Below, in pieces: positions 33,864-42,968 of a stretch of 64,000 nucleotides of DNA (position 1 is its first letter; every line of letters starts with the position of its first letter). Origin of the DNA: JAYPAN01 sp038123715. GTDB taxonomy: Bacteria > Pseudomonadota > Alphaproteobacteria > RS24. Both the position numbers and the translations under genes were made by a program. The stretch spans positions 1 to 64,000 of the forward strand of contig JAYPAN010000005.1 of NCBI GenBank assembly GCA_038123715.1, read 5' to 3'. Under the pieces are notes generated by a model. The model was not told the origin of the DNA, ran no database searches, and saw only the letters and a list, made by a program, of their open reading frames with translations.

Positions 33864-34819
33864 GACTGCGCCTCCTGCGATTTGGCGGTCAAGCGCGGCG
33901 CCGTCTGTAATTTTGACTGGCGCGAATAGGGGCGCAGCAAAACGCGGTCGGGCAAGCGCAAATCAATGGCCTGATTTTCAACCGCCAACACCCGCCTTTC
34001 GCGCTCAAGTTTCATCAAGCGATTCAAGGCGGCGCGGGTCTCGGTTTCCGGCAAATGCACCTCGCCGCCATGGTCGAGCCGCAATGTCCAGCGGCGCTCA
34101 CCCGTCCAATGAGCCGCAACAAGGCGGTTACGCACCACCGGAAAGCCGCGCAACATATCCATAAGCTGCGCCGCTTGCGGCAGAACACCAGTGCCGGAAA
34201 AAACCGGCAAATGGGAAAACTTGCCCAAATGATTGCGGGTGATATGCGCGCCAGCGCGGTCAACAAGGCTCAGCCCGTCACTGTCGCGGTGCAGGGCAAA
34301 GGGTTCATATTCATCAAGCCGGATATGAACGATATTGGGCAGTCGGCGGATAATCGTCGCTTGGCGCACCCAAGGCAGACCGGCAACGCGCCCGTGCAGG
34401 GCTTGTAAATCAAGCGCAAAAATCGGCGTATGCGGGTCAACCGCCACGGCGGCGCGCAAATCGTCGCGCGATGTCCGCATCCGGCCTTCAACCGTAATAT
34501 CGGCCACTTTGAAACCGGCGCGCGCCGTGACTTGCAGAAATTGACCATGCGCGGTTTCGGCATAGCTGTGCAAATATGGCAGGGTAAACACCGCCCACAG
34601 GCTGCCTGCCATCAAGAGCGCAAGACTGGCAAGGCGTACGCGCCGCCCCGACCATGCCAGTCGCATCACAATCACCAGCAAATTAAACGGCGTTGCCAGA
34701 ATGGACAAAACCACATGGCGCAGACCCTGTGCCAGTTTTTGCGTCATGCCCGACCTGCTTGCGGGTTTTTTGGCAACAGGCTTTTTGTCAGCGGTTTTTT
34801 TGGCATTTATCTTTGGCAT
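33860..34819 (-). CDS. ftsQ: Cell division protein FtsQ
   Basis: Bitopic membrane protein of the FtsQLB subcomplex. It has 319 residues: a Lys-rich cytoplasmic N-terminus (about 1-45), a membrane segment (about 62-82), a POTRA domain (VADITVEGRMRTSRDDLRAAV) and a C-terminal beta domain (LPWVRQATIIRRLPNIVHIRLDEYEPFAL). It overlaps ddl by 13 bases and ftsA by four bases. The order ddl-ftsQ-ftsA-ftsZ is the standard one. Confidence 0.95.
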   Translation of the reverse strand: MPKINAKKTADKKPVAKKPASRSGMTQKLAQGLRHVVLSILATPFNLLVIVMRLAWSGRRVRLASLALLMAGSLWAVFTLPYLHSYAETAHGQFLQVTARAGFKVADITVEGRMRTSRDDLRAAVAVDPHTPIFALDLQALHGRVAGLPWVRQATIIRRLPNIVHIRLDEYEPFALHRDSDGLSLVDRAGAHITRNHLGKFSHLPVFSGTGVLPQAAQLMDMLRGFPVVRNRLVAAHWTGERRWTLRLDHGGEVHLPETETRAALNRLMKLERERRVLAVENQAIDLRLPDRVLLRPYSRQSKLQTAPRLTAKSQEAQS

Positions 34820-35721
34820 GATGCATCCTCCAAAATCCAGTCAACAAGACCGGCATAGTCAATGCCGCGCGCGGCAGCGATTTCCGGCACCAGCGATACA
34901 GGCGTCATGCCCGGCTGGGTGTTAATTTCGAGTAAAATCAGGCCGTCGCCGTCCTCGTCGAAGCGCAAATCGGCGCGGGTCACGCCGCGACAACCCAGCA
35001 AATTATGGGCGTCCAGCGCAATTTGCTGTGTCCGCGTTGCAATCTCCGCCGGTAAATCAGCCGGGACAATATGCGCCGAGCCGCCCGCATCATATTTGGC
35101 GCGATAATCATAAAATCCGTTGGACGGGACGATTTCCATCACATCAAGAGCGGTGTCGCCCATAACGGCGCAGGTCAATTCGCGCCCCGCAATATAGGCT
35201 TCAACCATCGCCGAGCCGGAAAACGCCCAACCGCTTTCCGACAGCGAGTCGGGCGGGGCGTTGCTGCCTTCAGTGACAATTTCAACACCGACGCTTGAGC
35301 CTTGATTAACCGGCTTGACAACATAAGGCGGTGATAACGGATGCTGCTGCACCTCACCGCGCGCAACAAGACAAGATGCAGCGACCGGCAAGCCGGCGGC
35401 GGCAAAAAGCTGTTTTGAGATATGCTTGTCCATCGCCATTGCCGAGGCGCGCAAGCCGGAATGGGTATAGGGTATTTGCAGGACTTCAAGAACACCTTGC
35501 ACAAGCCCGTCCTCGCCGCCAACACCATGCAAGGCATTGAAGCAAACATCCGGAGCCAGCGCGGTCAGCCGCGCGGCAATGTCAGCACCAGTGTCGATTT
35601 CATGCACATCATGACCCGCATCGCGCAAGGCTTTGGCGCAATGGCTTCCCGATATCAGGCTGATATCGCGTTCCGGCGACCAGCCGCCCATCAACACTGC
35701 CACTTTTTTCGGTTCACGCAT
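34807..35721 (-). CDS. ddl: D-alanine-D-alanine ligase
   Basis: ATP-grasp ligase making the D-Ala-D-Ala dipeptide for peptidoglycan. It has 304 residues from the start at 35721, where GGGGAGG lies six bases upstream; the open frame extends 19 codons further without support. Motifs are VLMGGWSPERDISLISG (N-terminal), HGVGGEDG, YVVKPVNQGSSVGV (ATP-grasp, about residue 145) and LLEINTQPGMT (about 268). It overlaps murB by eight bases upstream and ftsQ by 13 bases downstream. Confidence 0.96.
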   Translation of the reverse strand: MREPKKVAVLMGGWSPERDISLISGSHCAKALRDAGHDVHEIDTGADIAARLTALAPDVCFNALHGVGGEDGLVQGVLEVLQIPYTHSGLRASAMAMDKHISKQLFAAAGLPVAASCLVARGEVQQHPLSPPYVVKPVNQGSSVGVEIVTEGSNAPPDSLSESGWAFSGSAMVEAYIAGRELTCAVMGDTALDVMEIVPSNGFYDYRAKYDAGGSAHIVPADLPAEIATRTQQIALDAHNLLGCRGVTRADLRFDEDGDGLILLEINTQPGMTPVSLVPEIAAARGIDYAGLVDWILEDASCQR

Positions 35722-36688
35722 TGGCAGCCTCCCCGATACGGCGGATTTCCCATGCCAAATCAATGCCCGATTGCTCAAGCACTTGGCGGCGCGCCGTCTC
35801 GCCCAGACTTTCCAGCTCTTCGGCTGTCGCCGCGCCGTGATTTATCAGAAAATTGCAATGCAGCTCCGATATTTGGGCATCGCCGATTTGCAGGCCGCGA
35901 CATCCGGCTGCGTCAATCAGCTTCCATGCCTTGACGCCATCCGGGTCTGCGCCGCCGGGATTTTTGAAAGTGCTGCCGCCCGTGCGCGATTTGACCGGCT
36001 GGCTGGTCTGGCGGCGGTCAGAAATATCTTCCATCTGGGCGCTGATTTTCGCCGCATCGCCCGGCACGGCGGCAAAACAGGCATGGGTGTAAACAAGAAA
36101 GTCATTATAGCCATTATGACGATAGCTGAGATGCAGCTCATCCACGCTCAGGCGGTGATGCGCGCCGCGCCGGTCAAGCGCGTCAACATGGGTCAGAACA
36201 TCAGCCGTTTCACCACCATAGGCGCCGGCATTCATCGCCACCGCGCCGCCAATCCAACCGGGAATACCGCGATAAAATTCAAGACCGGACAACGCCCGGT
36301 CAGCCGCCGCGCGCGCCAGTTTCACATCCGGCACAGCCGCACCGGCGCGCAAACCCGTATCGCCCATAGGCTCAATATCGCCAAAGCCGCGCCCCAGCCT
36401 TATCACCACGCCGCGCACACCGCCATCGCGCACCAGTATGTTTGAGCCGCCACCGAGAATATGCACTGGAATATCCGCCGGTAAAGCGGCCAGAAACACT
36501 GCCAAATCATCGCTGTCAGCCGGGGTGAACATAATATCGGCCGTGCCGCCAACGCGGAACCATGTCGCCTCAGCAAGCGGCATATCGGGCATATAGCGCC
36601 CGCGCACTTGCGGCAGACGCGCCAGCATATCAGCTGCCATTGGCGAGAGGTCTGCCGGTGATTGGGTCTGGTCAAGCGTCCGCGTCAT
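35714..36688 (-). CDS. murB: UDP-N-acetylmuramate dehydrogenase
   Basis: FAD-dependent enolpyruvyl reductase, second committed step of peptidoglycan precursor synthesis. It has 324 residues with ILGGGSNILVRDGGVRGVVI (FAD-binding, about residue 77), YRGIPGWIGGAVAMNAGAYG (about 138) and the catalytic Ser in GGSTFKNPGG (about 240). The lack of an inserted Tyr loop with the Arg-Thr-Gly-Gly context fits type II, common in alphaproteobacteria. Overlaps murC by four bases (ATGA). Confidence 0.96.
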   Translation of the reverse strand: MTRTLDQTQSPADLSPMAADMLARLPQVRGRYMPDMPLAEATWFRVGGTADIMFTPADSDDLAVFLAALPADIPVHILGGGSNILVRDGGVRGVVIRLGRGFGDIEPMGDTGLRAGAAVPDVKLARAAADRALSGLEFYRGIPGWIGGAVAMNAGAYGGETADVLTHVDALDRRGAHHRLSVDELHLSYRHNGYNDFLVYTHACFAAVPGDAAKISAQMEDISDRRQTSQPVKSRTGGSTFKNPGGADPDGVKAWKLIDAAGCRGLQIGDAQISELHCNFLINHGAATAEELESLGETARRQVLEQSGIDLAWEIRRIGEAANA

Positions 36689-38139
36689 GCTGCCCCCTCC
36701 CTATCCATCGCGGCTGCCTGAACACGCTCGGCAAGCTCATGCGCCATAGCGGAAATACTGCCCGCGCCCATGCAAATCACCACATCGCCTGCGACCGCTT
36801 CGGTTTGCAACCAGCCAGCCAAGGCTTCCATTGTGTCAAGCGGACGCACATTGCGGTGACCATGCGCCTGCACACCGGCGACCAGCGCGTCGCTGTCAAT
36901 GCCGTCAATCGGGCTTTCGCCGGCTTCATAGACCGGCAGGACAAAAACAATATCGGCTTGATTGAAACAGGTGCAGAAATCGGCGAATAAATCGCGCAGC
37001 CGTGTATAGCGATGCGGCTGCATAACCGCTATCACCCGACCCTTGGCGACCGCGCGAGCGCTTTCCAGCACGGCGGCGATTTCAACCGGATGATGGGCAT
37101 AATCGTCGAAAATCTTCATCCCGCCCGTCTCGCCAACAAGGCTGAAGCGGCGTTTGACACCGGCAAAACCGGCCAGCGCCGCGCGAATTTGCGCCGTCTC
37201 AACATTGACTTCCAAACCGGCGGCAATGGCGGCCAACGCATTTTGCAGATTGTGTCGTCCCGCCATTGGCAGGCTGATATCGGTGATGCGGGTTTCTTCG
37301 CCATTGCGGCGGTCGCGCATAATGACATCGAAATTCTGCGTCAGCCCGTTTTCAACAATATTGACGGCGCGCAAATCAGCTTGGTCATTCAGCCCATAAG
37401 TAACAATCCGCCGGTCATGTATGCGCCCGACCAGCGCCTGCACTTCGGGATGGTCCAGGCACAAAATGGCCAGCCCATAAAACGGGATATTCTGCACATA
37501 GCGTTCAAAGGCCTGCCGCAAGCCATCAAAATCGCCATAATGTTCGAGATGTTCCGGGTCGATATTGGTGACAATCGCCATCGTCGCGGGCAGGCGGACG
37601 AATGTGCCGTCGCTCTCATCGGCCTCAACCACCATCCAGCCGCCCTGACCAAGCCGGGCATTTGTGCCATAAGCGTTGATAATGCCGCCATTTATCACAG
37701 TCGGGTCAATATGACCGGCATCCAGAACTGCAGCCGTCAGCGAGGTTGTCGTTGTTTTGCCATGCGTGCCGGCAATGGTGATACAGGGTTTCAGGCGCAT
37801 CAGCTCGGCCAGCATTTCAGCGCGCGGCACAACCGGTATATGTGCGGCGCGCGCCGCCTGCACTTCCGGATTGTCAGCAGCCACGGCAGAAGAAACCGTC
37901 ACCACACCGGCATTGGCGACATTTTCGCCGCGATGACCAATCATCACCTCAATGCCCATAGCGCGCAGCCGCCCGACATTGGCATTGTCGGTCATATCGC
38001 TGCCCTGCACTTGATAGCCCATATTGTGCATAATTTCGGCAATGCCACTCATGCCAATACCGCCAATGCCGACAATATGGACACGGCCAAAGGGGCGCAG
38101 ATTGGCTGGTGAAGCCATGTTTTGCGACAGGTCAGCCAT
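36685..38139 (-). CDS. murC: UDP-N-acetylmuramate-L-alanine ligase
   Basis: Adds L-alanine to UDP-MurNAc. From the start at 38139 it has 484 residues; GGGG lies six bases before this ATG, and the longer open frame upstream belongs to murG coding sequence. Motifs: HIVGIGGIGMSGIAEIM (UDP-binding, about residue 22), AGTHGKTTTTSL (P-loop, about 120), VEADESDGTF and DDYAHHPVEI. It overlaps murG by eight bases and murB by four. Confidence 0.97.
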   Translation of the reverse strand: MADLSQNMASPANLRPFGRVHIVGIGGIGMSGIAEIMHNMGYQVQGSDMTDNANVGRLRAMGIEVMIGHRGENVANAGVVTVSSAVAADNPEVQAARAAHIPVVPRAEMLAELMRLKPCITIAGTHGKTTTTSLTAAVLDAGHIDPTVINGGIINAYGTNARLGQGGWMVVEADESDGTFVRLPATMAIVTNIDPEHLEHYGDFDGLRQAFERYVQNIPFYGLAILCLDHPEVQALVGRIHDRRIVTYGLNDQADLRAVNIVENGLTQNFDVIMRDRRNGEETRITDISLPMAGRHNLQNALAAIAAGLEVNVETAQIRAALAGFAGVKRRFSLVGETGGMKIFDDYAHHPVEIAAVLESARAVAKGRVIAVMQPHRYTRLRDLFADFCTCFNQADIVFVLPVYEAGESPIDGIDSDALVAGVQAHGHRNVRPLDTMEALAGWLQTEAVAGDVVICMGAGSISAMAHELAERVQAAAMDREGAA

Positions 38140-39283
38140 TGCTGGCCCCCCTGCGCTTGCGATAGCCGTCAATTTGCACAGGCTTTCTTTCGGCCAGACA
38201 AATTGTATAGCTCGCCAGACGGTTTGCCGCCTCCGGCTCGGCAAATTGCAAGGCTATGGCCGACATACGGCGCAAACGCTCATCATCAAGCATTAAGCGG
38301 TCAAGCAATTGCCCCAGACTATCGGCGTTAAACTCAGCTTGCGGCATATGATGGACGCCGCCGGCTTCACTCAATTCGTGAATGTTATGCGCCTGATCCT
38401 GATCCAGCGAGCCGGGCAACGGTACAATAATGGCCGGTGCGCCCAATAGGGTCAGCTCGCTGATTGTGGCCGCGCCGCCGCGCGAAATCACCAAATGCGC
38501 GCGTCGCATCCGGCTTGGCAAATCATCGAAATAATCACGGATTTCGGCATAAACGCCAATCTCGCCATATTGTTTCAGCACATCGGCCATATCCGGCTTT
38601 TGCACCTGATGGACAATCCGCAAGCGTTTGCGGTTTTCAGCCGACAGACGGGCAATCGCTGCCGGCACTACTTTGGAAAAGATTTTCGCGCCTTGCGAGC
38701 CACCGAATATAAGCAAGTCGAAAGGTCGCGATTTAGCCAAATAGCGATAGCCGCCGCGCGCCGCCTCAATCACTTCCGGACGCAGCGGATTGCCAGTCTT
38801 GCGTAAGCGCAGACCCGCACCCCACGGCACTTTGGCGGTTTTGTTAAAACTTGTCGCCAGAGACGCGCCCAGCAGAGCCGCCAGCCTGTTGGCGCGCCCC
38901 AGCACGGCGTTTTGTTCATGTATCAAAACCGGTTTCCGCAAAATCATTCCCGCAAAAACCGGCGGAAAGGACGGATAGCCGCCAAACCCGACAATCACAT
39001 CAGGCCGAATACGCAGCAGAATAACCAGCGCATACAAAAACCCGTAAAGTAGGGTGAGCGCCCGCACCGGCAAAGCCAGCACGCCGCCGCCAAACACCGT
39101 GGCAGCCGGGATTTTATGCACGGTCATTTTTTCCATCTGATCGATAAAGCGCAAGCCCCGTCGGTCGGTTGCCAAATGCACCTGATAGCCGTCATTTTTC
39201 AGTTCACGCGCCAAGGCACTGGCCGGGAACATATGCCCCGCCGTGCCGCCTGCGGCCAGCAATATGACATTGTGCCGGCTCAT
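38132..39283 (-). CDS. murG: Lipid II synthase (GlcNAc transferase) MurG
   Basis: Membrane-associated glycosyltransferase that adds GlcNAc to lipid I to make lipid II. It has 383 residues: N-terminal Gly-rich loop AGGTAGHMFPASALA, LIHEQNAVLGRANRL (about residue 128), GGSQGAKIF (about 194), and the C-terminal donor-site segment SRGGAATISELTLLGAPAI. The four-base ATGA overlap with ftsW and eight-base overlap with murC indicate coupling. Confidence 0.97.
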   Translation of the reverse strand: MSRHNVILLAAGGTAGHMFPASALARELKNDGYQVHLATDRRGLRFIDQMEKMTVHKIPAATVFGGGVLALPVRALTLLYGFLYALVILLRIRPDVIVGFGGYPSFPPVFAGMILRKPVLIHEQNAVLGRANRLAALLGASLATSFNKTAKVPWGAGLRLRKTGNPLRPEVIEAARGGYRYLAKSRPFDLLIFGGSQGAKIFSKVVPAAIARLSAENRKRLRIVHQVQKPDMADVLKQYGEIGVYAEIRDYFDDLPSRMRRAHLVISRGGAATISELTLLGAPAIIVPLPGSLDQDQAHNIHELSEAGGVHHMPQAEFNADSLGQLLDRLMLDDERLRRMSAIALQFAEPEAANRLASYTICLAERKPVQIDGYRKRRGASNG

Positions 39284-40455
39284 AGCGCGCCTCCACCGGA
39301 TACGGCCGCCATAGGTTGCGCGCGCGGGCTTTGCAAAGGCGCGGGGCCATTGATGCGTCGGCGCAACAGGGCAGCCAACATGCCCATCGTCAGGGCAGAG
39401 CCAAGCAGCGATGAGCCGCCATAAGACACAAAAGGTAATGTCATGCCTTTGGACGGCATGAGATTGAGATTAACGGCCAGATTTATCACCGCTTGCAGGC
39501 CGAACAGGCAGGTCAGCCCGGCGGCTGATAATTGCACCCAATGGTCGCGCTCCTCGCGCAATGCCCATAAGGCGCGCCAGACCAGAAAGCCAAAGCAGAA
39601 AATGATAAGCCCGCCAATGATAAGCCCGCCTTCTTCGGCGGCAACGGCGAAAACATAATCAGAATGGGCGTCAGGCAGAAAGGATTTGATGCGCCCGTCA
39701 CCAACCCCTACGCCGACAATGCCGCCCGATTTAATCGCATCCATCGCGCGGTCAACCTGATAAGTGTCACCGCTGGACGGGTCAATAAACCGGTCAATGC
39801 GGCTGGCGACATGCGGTTTGGTCTCATACAGATACAGGCCAACGAGAACAGCCGCCATCGTCAGCATGGCCAATAACCGCATTGACCCGCCAGCCAGAAA
39901 ATACATGCACATCCAAACCAGTGCCAGCAATGTCATCTGCCCGATATCCGGCTGCATGGCCAATATCACACAGACAGCGACCAGCAGGGAGAGCGCGTAA
40001 AACACGCCCCTGCTGTCAAATTTCGCGCGGTCGCGGGCAAACAGCCAAGCGCTGACCACGATAAAGGCCGGTTTGAGGATTTCTGAGGGCTGCAAGGATA
40101 ATGAACCGAACAAAAGCCAACGGCTCGCCCCTTTGGCCGTGACTCCGAAAAACAGCGTCGCCAAAGTCGCCAAAAATGCCCCGACAAAAATCAACACCGC
40201 CAAGGGCAAGATGAAGCGCGTGTCAATCATTGAGATGGCCAGAAACACCAGCAGCGCAAAAACCAGAAACAGCAATTGCTTATTGGCGAAATAATAAATC
40301 GGCTTACCAATATGCTGGGCGACCGCCGGGCTGGCGGCAAAGGCCATGACAAAACCGCAAGCGAAAAGCGCAATCACGCAAGTGACAAAATTGCGGTCAA
40401 CCGTCCACCACCAGCGTGACAAAAATCCTCGATTAGTGCGGGCAAAGAGCTGCAT
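39280..40455 (-). CDS. ftsW: FtsW, septal peptidoglycan glycosyltransferase (SEDS)
   Basis: SEDS-family polytopic membrane protein, the glycan polymerase working with FtsI at the septum. From the ATG at 40455, which overlaps the murD stop (TGATG), it has 391 residues and about ten membrane segments. Conserved parts include KGASRWLLFGSLSLQPSEILKPAFI (about residue 110), QPDIGQ, and LPFVSYGGSSLLGSAL (about 345). The upstream extension of the frame lies in murD and is rejected. Confidence 0.96.
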   Translation of the reverse strand: MQLFARTNRGFLSRWWWTVDRNFVTCVIALFACGFVMAFAASPAVAQHIGKPIYYFANKQLLFLVFALLVFLAISMIDTRFILPLAVLIFVGAFLATLATLFFGVTAKGASRWLLFGSLSLQPSEILKPAFIVVSAWLFARDRAKFDSRGVFYALSLLVAVCVILAMQPDIGQMTLLALVWMCMYFLAGGSMRLLAMLTMAAVLVGLYLYETKPHVASRIDRFIDPSSGDTYQVDRAMDAIKSGGIVGVGVGDGRIKSFLPDAHSDYVFAVAAEEGGLIIGGLIIFCFGFLVWRALWALREERDHWVQLSAAGLTCLFGLQAVINLAVNLNLMPSKGMTLPFVSYGGSSLLGSALTMGMLAALLRRRINGPAPLQSPRAQPMAAVSGGGAL

Positions 40456-41864
40456 CACGCCACCCCCGCCTTGTCGCGCGCCGCAGCACACCAATCTTGC
40501 ACGGCGGCGCAAAAGGCCTCGCCGCGCGCTTCGAAATCAGCGAACTGGTCGAAGGAAGCACAGGCCGGTGAGAGCAAAATCGTCGCCGGGTCAATCCGGT
40601 CGGCCATGGCCTGCGAAGCCGCGTCAGAAACCGCCTTGTCAAGCGTGCCGGATGCGCTGACCGGCACGTGGCCGGACAGGGTTTCGCTGAAAGATGTTGC
40701 CGCCTCGCCAATCAGATAGGCATGGCGGATATTGGCAAGGCAATCATCAGGCACGGCAAGCGTGTCGGTTTTGCTGCGCCCGCCCGCTATCCAGTAAATG
40801 TTCGGATAGGCGGCCAGCGCGTGCATGGCGGCGTCGGGATTGGTCGCCTTGCTGTCATTGACAAAAGTCAGATTGCGATAATGCGCGACCGGTTGCAAGC
40901 GGTGAGCCAACCCGCCAAATGAGGCAAAGGCCGCTTGCATGGCCGCCGCATCCAATGTCAGGGCGCGCCCGACCGCATAGGCGGCAGCGGCATTTTGGGC
41001 ATTATGCGCCCCGCGCAGCGCGTCAGCACGGGTCAAATCAACAGCCTGCCGGCCATTGTCAAAAATCGCGCCCGCCGCATAGCTGATATCCGTGTCATCA
41101 CCTTGCTCGGCTTCGGCCAAACGGATGATTGCATGAGCGTTTGCCGCAAAACCATCAGCGATGGCGCATGAGGCCGCGCTGTCGCAACCGATAATCGCCG
41201 GGCTGGTTTTTGCCATATTGGCGAACAGGCGGGCTTTGGCGGCAGCGTAACCTTCCATATCACCATGCCGGTCAAGATGGTCGGGCGTCAGATTGGTCAA
41301 CACGGCAATATCGGCGATAAAATGCCGATTCAAATCAAGCTGGTAGGAGGACAGTTCCAGCACATAGGCAATTTTGCTATCGGGCGCGCCGCTTGGCATG
41401 GGCAAATCCAAAACCGGAATACCGATATTGCCGCCCATGTGAACCTGCCATCCAGCCTCGGCCAGCATATGCGCCACCAGCGCCGTGGTGGTGGATTTGC
41501 CATTCGTGCCAGTAATGGCAATCACCCGCACATTATCCGGCATAGTGGTGCGCGCCATGGCAAATAAATCCATATCGCCAATAATCTCAGCGCCAGCCTC
41601 TTGTGCCAGACGGATAATCTTATGCGGCTGCGGATGGGTTAAAGCAATGCCGGGACTGACCAGCAGGCGCGCCGGTGTGCCGAAATCGGTTTCCAGATTG
41701 CGTAAATCGGCACCGGCAGCGCGCGCCGTGTCACGCCTGTCCGCATCATCATCCCAAGCAATCGGGGTTTGCCCTGCCGCCACAAGCGCCCGCACACAGG
41801 CCAGACCGGAGCGACCCAATCCAAACACCGCCGTCTCGCCTTGTATGTGGGGAAGTTCAATCAT
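40455..41864 (-). CDS. murD: UDP-MurNAc-L-Ala-D-Glu ligase
   Basis: Adds D-glutamate to UDP-MurNAc-L-Ala. It has 469 residues: N-terminal UDP-binding FGLGRSGLACVRAL, P-loop ITGTNGKSTTTALV (about residue 115), the mid-domain LELSSYQLD and NLTPDHLDRHG, and the C-terminal FVNDSKATNPDA and WIAGGRSKTDT. It starts 15 bases after mraY, the only gap without overlap between mraZ and ftsA. Confidence 0.97.
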   Translation of the reverse strand: MIELPHIQGETAVFGLGRSGLACVRALVAAGQTPIAWDDDADRRDTARAAGADLRNLETDFGTPARLLVSPGIALTHPQPHKIIRLAQEAGAEIIGDMDLFAMARTTMPDNVRVIAITGTNGKSTTTALVAHMLAEAGWQVHMGGNIGIPVLDLPMPSGAPDSKIAYVLELSSYQLDLNRHFIADIAVLTNLTPDHLDRHGDMEGYAAAKARLFANMAKTSPAIIGCDSAASCAIADGFAANAHAIIRLAEAEQGDDTDISYAAGAIFDNGRQAVDLTRADALRGAHNAQNAAAAYAVGRALTLDAAAMQAAFASFGGLAHRLQPVAHYRNLTFVNDSKATNPDAAMHALAAYPNIYWIAGGRSKTDTLAVPDDCLANIRHAYLIGEAATSFSETLSGHVPVSASGTLDKAVSDAASQAMADRIDPATILLSPACASFDQFADFEARGEAFCAAVQDWCAAARDKAGVA

Positions 41865-41879
41865 TACCGCCTGTCGCTC

Positions 41880-42968
41880 CTATCGCAGCTTCAACGTGGC
41901 CAGGCCAATCAGCGCCAGCACGACCGAGATAATCCAGAAACGAATGACAATCGTCGCCTCAGCCCAACCGCGCTGCTCGAAATGATGATGCAGCGGCGCC
42001 ATGGCAAAGACCCGCTTGCCAGTGAGCTTGAAAGAGGCGACTTGCACAATCACCGATACCGCTTCCAACACAAACAGCCCGCCAATAATGGCAAGGACAA
42101 TTTCATGCTTGGTGGCAACAGCGATTGACCCCAAAGCCGCGCCCAATGCCAATGAGCCGGTATCGCCCATAAACACCGCCGCCGGTGGTGCGTTAAACCA
42201 TAAAAAGCCCAGCCCGGCGCCAATCAGCGCGGCGCAAATCACCGCCAGCTCACCGGTTCCCGGCACATAATGGATTTGCAGATAATTGGCGAAAATCGCA
42301 TTGCCGACCAGATAGGCAATCAGGCCAAAACTAGTGGCGGCAATCATGGTCGGCACAATCGCCAGACCGTCCAGCCCGTCGGTCAGATTGACCGCATTGG
42401 AGGAGCCGACAATCACAATCAGGCTGGCCACCACAAAAAGCGGTAATCCGAACGGCAAGAGCAGGTTTTTCAAAAAAGGCAGCGCATAGCTGGTTGCCAG
42501 CTCGCTCGGCAACAGGGTGGATATCGCCAATGTCGCCAGAATGGCAATTGTCGCCTCAATAATGATTTTTATCCGACCCGGCACACCATCGGAACTGCGT
42601 CCGCGCAATTTCAGATAGTCATCGACAAAGCCGACAAGCCCGAAACCCAAAGTGGTCAACAACACCACCCAGAGATAGCCATTGCCCAAATCACCCCAAA
42701 GCAGGGTGGAAATAATCACCGCCAGCAAAATCAGCAAACCGCCCATTGTCGGCGTGCCGACTTTGGTTGTTAAATGCGATTGCGGCCCATCGGCGCGAAT
42801 GGGCTGACCTTTGCCCTGCCTTTCGCGCAGCGTATCAATCATCCACGGCCCCAGCAAAAAGCTGACCAGCAAAGCTGTCATCACCGCGCCACCGGCTCGG
42901 AAAGTGATATAATTGAACAGATTGGCACCGGGCAAATCGCCGAAATGCATCATCAATTCATACAGCAT
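41880..42968 (-). CDS. mraY: Phospho-MurNAc-pentapeptide transferase (lipid I synthase)
   Basis: Polytopic enzyme moving phospho-MurNAc-pentapeptide onto undecaprenyl phosphate. It has 362 residues and about ten membrane segments, with the family motifs: KVGTPTMGGLLIL (about residue 70), the acidic FVDDYLK pair (about 115), NAVNLTDGLDGLA (about 192), MGDTGSLALGAALG (about 267) and the HHHFE motif near the C-terminus (about 326). It overlaps murF by 11 bases. Confidence 0.97.
   Translation of the reverse strand: MLYELMMHFGDLPGANLFNYITFRAGGAVMTALLVSFLLGPWMIDTLRERQGKGQPIRADGPQSHLTTKVGTPTMGGLLILLAVIISTLLWGDLGNGYLWVVLLTTLGFGLVGFVDDYLKLRGRSSDGVPGRIKIIIEATIAILATLAISTLLPSELATSYALPFLKNLLLPFGLPLFVVASLIVIVGSSNAVNLTDGLDGLAIVPTMIAATSFGLIAYLVGNAIFANYLQIHYVPGTGELAVICAALIGAGLGFLWFNAPPAAVFMGDTGSLALGAALGSIAVATKHEIVLAIIGGLFVLEAVSVIVQVASFKLTGKRVFAMAPLHHHFEQRGWAEATIVIRFWIISVVLALIGLATLKLR

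Noticed and set aside
37012..38112. 366-codon plus-strand open frame inside murC
   Set aside because: Antisense to all of the conserved murC motifs; composition is typical of a reverse-frame shadow.
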